Source: RPQJ01 sp036277615
GTDB lineage: Bacteria; Pseudomonadota; Gammaproteobacteria; Steroidobacterales; Steroidobacteraceae
Assembly: GCA_036277615.1 (NCBI GenBank)
Contig: DASUMQ010000161.1
Location: 1 to 10,224 of the forward strand
Length of the DNA stretch: 10,224 bases
Direction of reading: 5' to 3'
This document shows positions 5,070 through 10,224 of this stretch, in pieces. The notes beneath the pieces are model-generated. The model made no database searches and had not been told where the DNA came from. It saw only the letters and a list, made by a program, of their open reading frames with translations. Made by a program: the position numbers and the translations under genes. How positions within the stretch are numbered: the first letter of the stretch is position 1; the number at the start of each line of letters is the position of its first letter.

Positions 5070-6050
5070 GTGGACCAACTGACCGCCATGCGGGTGTTCG
5101 TGCGGGTGGCAGAGCGGGGCTCGTTCTCGCTTGCGGCCGACGAGCTCGAACTGTCGCGACCGGCGGCGAGCGGTCACGTCGCGGCGCTGGAAAAGCACCT
5201 CGGCGCCCGCCTGCTCCACCGCACGACGCGCAAGGTCGCCCTGACCGCCGAGGGCGCCGACTTTCTCGAGCGTGCCCGGCGCATCCTGGGCGAACTGCGC
5301 GACGCCGAGGACGCCTTGCGTGACACCCGGTCGCGACCGCAAGGCAAACTGCGCGTCGACGTGCCGGTCACCTTCGGTCAATACCTGCTGCTGCCGGCGT
5401 TGCCCGAATTCACGCGACGCTACCCGCTGATCGAACTCGAGGTGCGGCTGAACGACCGGATCGTGGATCTCGTGGGCGAGGCCGTCGACGTCGCCCTGCG
5501 CGTCGGCAACGTGCAGCAGGCAGGTCTCGTCGTGCGGCGCATCGTGAACATCAACCTCGTCACCTGCGCGTCGCCCGCCTACCTCGCCGAGCACGGCGAG
5601 CCGCGCACCCCGGACGACCTGCGCGACCACCGGTTGCTCGGCACGACGCAGGCCTCCGGGGCGCCGCCGGAATGGAGTTTCCCGGCGCCGTACACGCCCC
5701 GGCGTCTCGGCCTCAAGTTCGCGATGCTGTTCAACGCCGCCGCGGGTCCCGTGGTGTCAGCCGCGGCGGGGCTCGGCATCACACACACCGCCGACCTGAT
5801 CATCGCCGAATACGTCGCACGCGGCGAACTCAAGCTGATCCTCGAGGATTTCATCGTCGCCGGCCCGCCGATGTCGCTCGTCTACCCGTCGGGCGGGCAC
5901 CAGGCGGCGAAGGTCCGCGTGTTCTCCGACTTCGCGGCGGACCTGCTGCTGCGCTGGCACGAGCAGGTGCGCCGGCGAATCCAGGGTCCCCCCGCGCACC
6001 GGCACGAGCGCTCCGCTAGACTGCCGGGCAAGGTCGATCAACGAGAATGA
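5070..6050 (+). CDS. LysR-family transcriptional regulator (CrgA-like subgroup)
   Basis: A 326-aa protein of near-typical LysR length. The N-terminal winged helix-turn-helix covers about residues 1-60 (MDQLTAMRVFVRVAERGSFS, then SRPAASGHVAALEKHLGARLLHRTTR). A linker helix and a two-lobed effector-binding domain follow from about residue 92 (GKLRVDVPVTFGQ, FTRRYPLIELEVRLNDR, VDVALRVG). These are the landmarks of the CrgA/DsdC-like group. The effector cannot be predicted. The start is GTG at 5070, matching the MDQLxAMRVF family start. ATGs at 5062 and 5068 are in another frame and stop after a few codons. The last 25 residues are a basic tail beyond the usual domain end. It diverges from the 41-aa gene, with a T-N11-A dyad just upstream, and the NnrU-family gene follows 4 bp after its stop, so those two are probably co-transcribed. 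Confidence 0.93.
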   Translation: MDQLTAMRVFVRVAERGSFSLAADELELSRPAASGHVAALEKHLGARLLHRTTRKVALTAEGADFLERARRILGELRDAEDALRDTRSRPQGKLRVDVPVTFGQYLLLPALPEFTRRYPLIELEVRLNDRIVDLVGEAVDVALRVGNVQQAGLVVRRIVNINLVTCASPAYLAEHGEPRTPDDLRDHRLLGTTQASGAPPEWSFPAPYTPRRLGLKFAMLFNAAAGPVVSAAAGLGITHTADLIIAEYVARGELKLILEDFIVAGPPMSLVYPSGGHQAAKVRVFSDFAADLLLRWHEQVRRRIQGPPAHRHERSARLPGKVDQRE

Positions 6051-6054
6051 CCAG

Positions 6055-6636
6055 ATGACCTACCTCGTCGCAGGGCTCGTGCTGTTCCTGGGCATTCACT
6101 CGATCGCGATCGTCGCGCCGGCGTGGCGCGATGCGACCGCGGCGCGACTCGGCGACGCCACCTGGCAGGCGTTGTTCGCGCTGGGCTCCGTCATCGGCTT
6201 CGTCATGCTCGTGCACGGATACGGTCTCGCCCGGGCCGACCCGCAGGTGCTGTACACCACGCCGTCCTGGGCACGACACGTCGCAGCGCTGCTGATGCTG
6301 CCGGTGTTTCCACTGCTGCTCGCGACCTACCTGCCCGGTCGCATCAAGGCGGCGGTCAAGCACCCGATGCTGACCGCGACCAAGGCCTGGGCCCTCGCGC
6401 ACCTGCTCGTCAACGGCACGGTGCCGGACGTGCTGCTCTTCGGCGGGTTCCTCGCCTGGGCCGTGGCGGACCGCATCTCGGTGGGCAAGCGTGCGGTCCA
6501 GCGCCGGATCCGGACCTCGCCGCCGTCGCGCTGGAACGATTGGATCGCAGTGCTCGGCGGGCTCGTGCTCTACGCGGTCTTCGTCGGCTGGCTGCACCAG
6601 CGGCTGTTCGGCGTCGCCCCGCTGCTGCCGCACTGA
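6055..6636 (+). CDS. NnrU-family integral membrane protein
   Basis: A 193-aa protein with about five membrane spans (near residues 3-22, 37-57, 73-93, 112-136 and 162-182). Family landmarks are LFLGIHSI (His15), VHGYGLAR (His54), YTTPSWARH, and KHPML (His103) followed by WALAHLLVNG (His116). NnrU was named from nitric oxide reductase clusters and is homologous to the plant zeta-carotene isomerase Z-ISO, which binds heme b through histidines. The histidines here could serve the same purpose, but the reaction is unknown in bacteria. No denitrification or carotenoid gene lies nearby, so a nitrogen-oxide role is not supported by context. The start lies 4 bp after the LysR stop with only a weak GAGA-type ribosome binding site, pointing to translation from the regulator transcript. 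Confidence 0.88.
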   Translation: MTYLVAGLVLFLGIHSIAIVAPAWRDATAARLGDATWQALFALGSVIGFVMLVHGYGLARADPQVLYTTPSWARHVAALLMLPVFPLLLATYLPGRIKAAVKHPMLTATKAWALAHLLVNGTVPDVLLFGGFLAWAVADRISVGKRAVQRRIRTSPPSRWNDWIAVLGGLVLYAVFVGWLHQRLFGVAPLLPH

Positions 6637-6750
6637 CCGGCCGACAGCCGCGTCAGCCTGCGCCGAGGCCGCCTCTCCGCGACGCCGGTTTTCGTCCGTC
6701 GCGTCGACTGTGTAGCCTCGGCATCCTGCCCCCCGCGAAGCACAACTTCG

Positions 6751-8040
6751 ATGCGATCGCTGCGTCCTCGCCATCTGTCGATTCTGCTGGTCCTCGCTTG
6801 CGCGGCCCAGCCGGCCGCCGCCGGCGGGCTCGCCGAGGCGGAGCGCCGCATCGTCGCGGCCGTCGAGGCGCGCGTCGATTCGTTCGAACCATTGCTCGCC
6901 GAGACCGTCGACGTGCCGAGCGCAACCGAGAACACGGCCGGTGTGCGCGCCGTCGGTGAGATCTACGCGCGCGAATACCGCTCCCTCGGTTTCGAGACGC
7001 AGTGGGCCGACCTGCCCCCCGGCATGCAACGCGGCGGTCACTTCGTTGCGCGCCACGCGGGGCGCAGCGGAGCGCCGCGGTTGCTGTTGATCGGTCACCT
7101 CGACACGGTGCTGCAGGGCGAGCCGTATCGACGCGAGGCCAACCGCGGCTTCGGCAGCGGCACGGCGGACATGAAGGGCGGCAACCTGATCGCGCTCGAG
7201 GCCGTGCGCGCCCTCGCCGCCGCCGGCGTGCTGCGCGACATCGACGTCACCGTCGTCTACACGGGGGACGAGGAGGATCCCGTCGAGCCGCTCGCCGTCG
7301 CACGCTCAGCGCTGTTGCAGGCCGCGCGCGACGCCGACGTCGCACTCGGGTTCGAAGGCGCGGCCACGGGCAAGGGCGTGATCGGCCGCCGCGGCATCGG
7401 CTCGTGGCGGTTGACGGTCACCGGCATCCAGGGCCACTCGTCGGGGGTGTTCGGCGAACGCGGCTACGGCGCGATCTTCGAGGCCGCGCGGATCCTGGAG
7501 CGGTTCCGCACGGACCTGCGCGAGGCCAACCTCACGTACAACCCGTCGGTGATCGTGGGCGGCACCGACGTGACGTACGCCTCCCCGGACAAGCGTGGCA
7601 CGGCACTCGGCAAGACCAACGTGATTCCGCGCGAGGTGCAGGTCGAAGGCGACATCCGCTTCCTCGGTGCGGCGCAACTCGCAACGGCCGAACGCAGGAT
7701 GCGCGAGATCGTTGCCGCGAACCTGCCCGGGACGAAGGCCACGCTCGAGATCGCCGGCGAGTATCCGTCGATGGCGCCGAATCCCGGCAGCGAGCGCGTG
7801 CTCGGTGTGTTCGACGCCGTCAGCCGCGACCTGGGCGCCGGGCCGATCGTCGCGCAGCCGCCGATCGAGCGCGGTGCGGGCGACATCGCGTTCGCCTGCG
7901 AGGACGGACGCCTCGCCTGTCTCGACGGCCTGGGCGCGTTGGGCGACAACGATCACGCGCCCGGCGAATTCGTCGAGCTCGACACGCTGCCGTTGCAGGT
8001 GAAGCGCGCGGCGGTGCTGATGTATCGGTTGACGCGTTGA
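6751..8040 (+). CDS. Secreted M20-family zinc metallopeptidase (carboxypeptidase G2/ArgE-DapE type)
   Basis: A 429-aa protein with a Sec-type signal peptide: basic start MRSLRPRH, hydrophobic core 9-18, AxA cleavage near residue 24. The mature enzyme is predicted periplasmic. M20 metal-site landmarks are in order: GHLDTV (His116, Asp118), GTADMKGG (Asp140, bridging two zincs), TGDEED (general base Glu174 and ligand Glu175), GFEGA (Glu202) and NDHAPGE (His402). GHSSG (His229) lies in the lid/dimer domain at about 210-325. Family members remove C-terminal amino acids (often Glu) or deacylate N-acyl amino acids; the exact substrate is not readable. The ATG at 6751 lacks a good ribosome binding site, but it places the signal peptide correctly. 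The 114 bp before it hold nothing I can name. The next gene follows after 61 bp. Confidence 0.92.
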   Translation: MRSLRPRHLSILLVLACAAQPAAAGGLAEAERRIVAAVEARVDSFEPLLAETVDVPSATENTAGVRAVGEIYAREYRSLGFETQWADLPPGMQRGGHFVARHAGRSGAPRLLLIGHLDTVLQGEPYRREANRGFGSGTADMKGGNLIALEAVRALAAAGVLRDIDVTVVYTGDEEDPVEPLAVARSALLQAARDADVALGFEGAATGKGVIGRRGIGSWRLTVTGIQGHSSGVFGERGYGAIFEAARILERFRTDLREANLTYNPSVIVGGTDVTYASPDKRGTALGKTNVIPREVQVEGDIRFLGAAQLATAERRMREIVAANLPGTKATLEIAGEYPSMAPNPGSERVLGVFDAVSRDLGAGPIVAQPPIERGAGDIAFACEDGRLACLDGLGALGDNDHAPGEFVELDTLPLQVKRAAVLMYRLTR

Positions 8041-8101
8041 TGCGGTGACGTCGCCGCAATGATCTCGACCACGCGCGGGCACGGATGCCCGCGAGGTGCG
8101 C

Positions 8102-9388
8102 ATGGACACGCAATGGTGGGTGCTCGGGTTCGCCCTGGCCGTGACCGGTCTGACCATCTCGGCGCTGGTGCGCCCGAATGCGCTCGTGCGGGGCAACGCG
8201 GCCTGGTCGGCCTGCAGCTGGTTCGCGGGCGAGTTCGCGCCGTGGCTCGGCGCTGCAGCCGTCGTCGTGCTGGTGCTCGTCGCGACGACCACGGACGCGC
8301 TGGCCGGCGAGCGCGGGCGCCTCGCGGCGCTGCTGATCCTCGCGTCGGCGTGCGGGCTCGTCGCGGTGGCGAGCCGCGTGCGACGCACACGCGACGAGCT
8401 CGAGTCCGCGCTGCAGGACGCACTCGGTCCCGCGTACCGGCGCGACGTACCGCCGGCGCGCATGCCCGCGATCATCGACGAAATCCCGCGACGGCAGTAC
8501 CTGCGCCCGGTGCCGCGACGCTCGGCCGCCGTCGAACTGATCGCCGACGTGGCCTACCCGGGTGGCCACGAGCGCAACGTGCTCGACGTCTACCGTCCGG
8601 CGGCCGGTTGCCGCGAGGCGCCCGTGCTGTTGCAGATTCACGGCGGCGGATGGACCCGGGGTCACAAGCGCCAGCAGGCGCTGCCGCTCGTGCATCACCT
8701 CGCGTCCCTCGGCTGGGTGGTCGTCACGCCGAATTACCGGCTCTGTCCCGGCACGCGCATGCCGGGGCCACTGATCGACTGCAAGGCGGCCATGGCCTGG
8801 ATCCGGGGCCACGTCGGCGCGTATGGCGGCGACCCGTCGTTCATCGCCGTCACCGGTGGGGGCACCGGCGCACATCTCGCGACGTTGCTCGCGCTCTCGT
8901 TCGCGGAACCGGAATTGCAGCCCGGATTCGAGCACGTGGATACGCGACCCGCAGCCTGCGTGCCGCTGCACGGCATCTACGATCTCGCCGATCGCAAGCA
9001 CCGCCATCCCGGTCGCCCGGCGCGGCTGCGTTGGCTCGGCGAGAACGTGCTGTCGTGCCCGCTCGAGCGCGACGCCCTCGCGTGGGACCTCGCGTCTCCG
9101 ATTGCGCTGTTGCGACAAGACGCGCCGCCGTTCTTCGTGCTGCACGGCACGCACGACGCGTTGAGCCCCGTGGGCGAGGCCCGCGAGTTCGCGCGCGAGC
9201 TGCACCGCGTGTCGAGCGATCCGGTCGTGTACGCGGAGCTCGAAGGCGCCCAGCACGGCTGGGACACGCTCTGCTCGCCCCGGGCGCTGCACACCGTGCG
9301 TGCGGTCACGCGATTTCTGGAATGGTGCGCGGCGCGCCACCGTGCGCAGGGGTCGCGGCTCGGCAATGCGGACCGCGCGCGGTCGTGA
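8102..9388 (+). CDS. Membrane-anchored alpha/beta-hydrolase-fold protein lacking the nucleophile serine (probable pseudoenzyme)
   Basis: A 428-aa protein. Residues 1-95 hold about three hydrophobic segments (near 5-23, 45-65 and 74-92), followed by an HSL/BD-FAE-type esterase domain from about 148 (VAYPGG, then RNVLDVYRP). The oxyanion-hole motif IHGGGW (179-184), the acid in HGTHDALSP (Asp352) and the base in GAQHGWD (His385) are intact. The nucleophile elbow, normally GGSAGGHL in this group, reads GGGTGAHL (252-259), so the serine position is Gly254. The architecture recalls mycobacterial LipC/LipM/LipO-like proteins. With no serine, ordinary ester hydrolysis is not expected; a binding or scaffold role, or an unusual use of Thr255, are possibilities. 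The start chosen is ATG at 8102, with GAGG five bases upstream; GTG at 8096 would add two residues. It probably belongs with the M20 gene before it and the FMN-binding gene 7 bp after it. Confidence 0.88.
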   Translation: MDTQWWVLGFALAVTGLTISALVRPNALVRGNAAWSACSWFAGEFAPWLGAAAVVVLVLVATTTDALAGERGRLAALLILASACGLVAVASRVRRTRDELESALQDALGPAYRRDVPPARMPAIIDEIPRRQYLRPVPRRSAAVELIADVAYPGGHERNVLDVYRPAAGCREAPVLLQIHGGGWTRGHKRQQALPLVHHLASLGWVVVTPNYRLCPGTRMPGPLIDCKAAMAWIRGHVGAYGGDPSFIAVTGGGTGAHLATLLALSFAEPELQPGFEHVDTRPAACVPLHGIYDLADRKHRHPGRPARLRWLGENVLSCPLERDALAWDLASPIALLRQDAPPFFVLHGTHDALSPVGEAREFARELHRVSSDPVVYAELEGAQHGWDTLCSPRALHTVRAVTRFLEWCAARHRAQGSRLGNADRARS

Positions 9389-9395
9389 GTCGCGC

Positions 9396-9872
9396 GTGCT
9401 GAAATCCACCGTGCACGCCGTGCAATCGCTGCTCTCGCAGCAACGCGTGCTCGCACTCGCCGTGGAAGCGGCCGGCACGCCGTACGCAGGGCTGCTGCCC
9501 TTCGCACCGCTGCCCGATCGCTCGGGCGTGATCGTGCACGCATCGCGCCTCGCGAAGCACGCCGAAGGCCTGCGCGCGGGGGCGCGCGTCGGCGTGCTGC
9601 TCCACGAAGGTGACGCTCCCGACAAAGACCCGCTGCAATTGCAGCGCGTAACGTTCGAGTGCCGTGCGGAGCCGCTCGAGCGTGCGAGCGACGCCTGGCA
9701 CGGGGCGCGTGAGCTCTACCTGGCGCGGTTCCCGCGCAGCGCGGTCACGTTCGGGCTCGACGACTTCACGCTGTACCGACTCGCGTTCGAGTCGGGACTG
9801 TACGTCGCGGGATTCGGACGTGCGATCGCCATCCCCGAACGGGACATCGCACGATTGAACGAGGACGCATGA
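9396..9872 (+). CDS. HugZ/pyridoxamine 5'-phosphate oxidase-like FMN-binding split-barrel protein
   Basis: A 158-aa cytoplasmic protein. An N-terminal helix (VHAVQSLLSQQRVLALAV) leads into a split-barrel core with LLPFAPLPDRSGVIVHASRL (33-52) and VGVLLHE (65-71). The core continues with DPLQLQRVTFECRAEPL, followed by a helix ending YLARFP and the strand TLYRLAFESGLYVAGFGRA. The order resembles HugZ-type heme-utilisation and pyridoxamine-phosphate-oxidase-related proteins, which bind FMN or heme; the activity here is unknown. It lacks the C-terminal DUF2470-like extension of full HugZ proteins. The start is uncertain. GTG at 9396 gives the family-like N-terminus MLKSTVHAV and lies 7 bp after the hydrolase stop. 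ATG at 9366 would add ten residues and overlap the hydrolase. The short spacing suggests one transcript with the hydrolase. Confidence 0.75.
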   Translation: MLKSTVHAVQSLLSQQRVLALAVEAAGTPYAGLLPFAPLPDRSGVIVHASRLAKHAEGLRAGARVGVLLHEGDAPDKDPLQLQRVTFECRAEPLERASDAWHGARELYLARFPRSAVTFGLDDFTLYRLAFESGLYVAGFGRAIAIPERDIARLNEDA

Positions 9873-9909
9873 CGCGGGCGGCCGGCGCCGCTGCACGCCT
9901 TTCAGCCGT

Positions 9910-10224
9910 CTATGGCGGCCCCGACAGCAGGTAGAGCTGCCCGCCCTGGACGAGCTCGGGATCCGGCTCGGTCGAATGATCCATGATGTCCGCGAGGTAG
10001 TAACGCCGGCCCGCCTGGAACCACGGCGCCGGCTTGACGACCTGCGTGACGTCGATGATGCCGGAGAGTTCCTCCGACGAAGTCAGGTAATTGCCGCCAC
10101 CGACTGAAAAGAACGTAGGGTTGGCGCGGACCACCTGCAACGCCGCGCCGGGGCTGGCGGGCTTCACCTTCCAGGTCTTGCTCAGGTACGCGTCGCCGCC
10201 GCCGTCCTCCTGCACCATGACCGT
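9910..10224 (-). CDS. C-terminal part of an unidentified, probably exported protein (runs off the window)
   Basis: The frame is open from the right edge (beginning TVMVQEDGGGDAYLS) to TAG at 9912-9910, about 104 residues; an internal ATG at 10218 need not be the start. The sequence is rich in Gly, Tyr and beta-prone stretches (VGGGNYLTSSEELSGIID, then GRRYYLADIMDH) and ends PELVQGGQLYLLSGPP. The pairing of an EExSGIID motif with a later ADxxxH...PELVxGGQL motif reminds me of C-termini of secreted beta-propeller proteins annotated as PhoX/DUF839-like phosphatases. This is a memory-based resemblance and I am not confident of it. It is convergent with the FMN-binding gene. The 37 bp between them contain only a short GC hairpin without a T-run. 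Confidence 0.7.
   Translation of the reverse strand, partial: TVMVQEDGGGDAYLSKTWKVKPASPGAALQVVRANPTFFSVGGGNYLTSSEELSGIIDVTQVVKPAPWFQAGRRYYLADIMDHSTEPDPELVQGGQLYLLSGPP

Noticed and set aside
5062..5082. ATG starts at 5062 and 5068 for the LysR gene, or a short upstream peptide.
   Set aside because: They are out of frame with the regulator and stop within a few codons (TGA at 5080-5082); no evidence for a regulatory peptide.
6751..6825. Lipoprotein signal in the M20 peptidase (LVLAC at residue 17).
   Set aside because: The residue at -2 is Leu, a poor lipobox fit, while a clear AxA Sec cleavage site follows.
7820..9625. A 601-codon - strand frame opposite the M20 peptidase, hydrolase and FMN-binding genes.
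   Set aside because: It crosses three recognisable + strand genes and shows no protein family features.
9878..9891. Short hairpin GCGGC-CGGC-GCCGC between the FMN-binding gene and the convergent gene.
   Set aside because: Five-base arms and no T-run; such stems arise by chance in 70% GC DNA.

Overview
The window is about 70% G+C with strongly G/C-ending codons, and it carries ordinary bacterial genes from a high-GC member of the Pseudomonadota. A biotin-dependent acyl-CoA carboxylase, an NnrU-family protein, a CrgA-type LysR regulator and a REP-like palindromic repeat fit a Beta- or Gammaproteobacterium. The genus cannot be read from the sequence. No rRNA, tRNA, CRISPR array, phage gene or complete insertion sequence was seen.

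Left part (1-2958, + strand). The window opens inside the biotin-carrying subunit of an acyl-CoA carboxylase. This is translationally coupled (ATGA) to a beta-keto acid cleavage enzyme of the BKACE/Kce (DUF849) family. A 140-bp REP/BIME-like element of two long hairpins follows. It starts on the last base of the BKACE stop codon and ends on the A of the start codon of a membrane-anchored six-bladed propeller hydrolase (SMP-30/strictosidine synthase-like, APMAP-type). Removing the element on paper restores a strong ribosome binding site and a TAATG stop-start junction, so it may have split a coupled operon.

Middle (2951-5069, - strand). A group II PLP-dependent amino-acid decarboxylase ends convergently with the propeller gene, with an 8-bp overlap. 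The 660 bp upstream of it are not empty. They hold two very small single-pass membrane protein genes (37 and 41 aa) with excellent ribosome binding sites and a similar layout, a GC-rich hairpin, an AT-rich patch with a plausible promoter, and a leader hairpin in front of the decarboxylase. The 37-aa gene and the decarboxylase are probably co-transcribed.

Right part (5070-10224). A LysR-type regulator diverges from the small genes and has a perfect T-N11-A dyad just before its GTG start. An NnrU-family membrane protein follows it after 4 bp. Next come a secreted M20 metallopeptidase and a membrane-anchored alpha/beta-hydrolase whose nucleophile serine is replaced by glycine. A small HugZ/pyridoxamine-phosphate-oxidase-like FMN-binding protein follows. 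Convergent to it is the C-terminal end of an unidentified, probably exported protein that runs off the window.

No known defence or mobile system is visible. The least explained parts are the repeat-split operon junction, the pair of tiny membrane proteins beside the regulator and decarboxylase, and the hydrolase lacking its serine.
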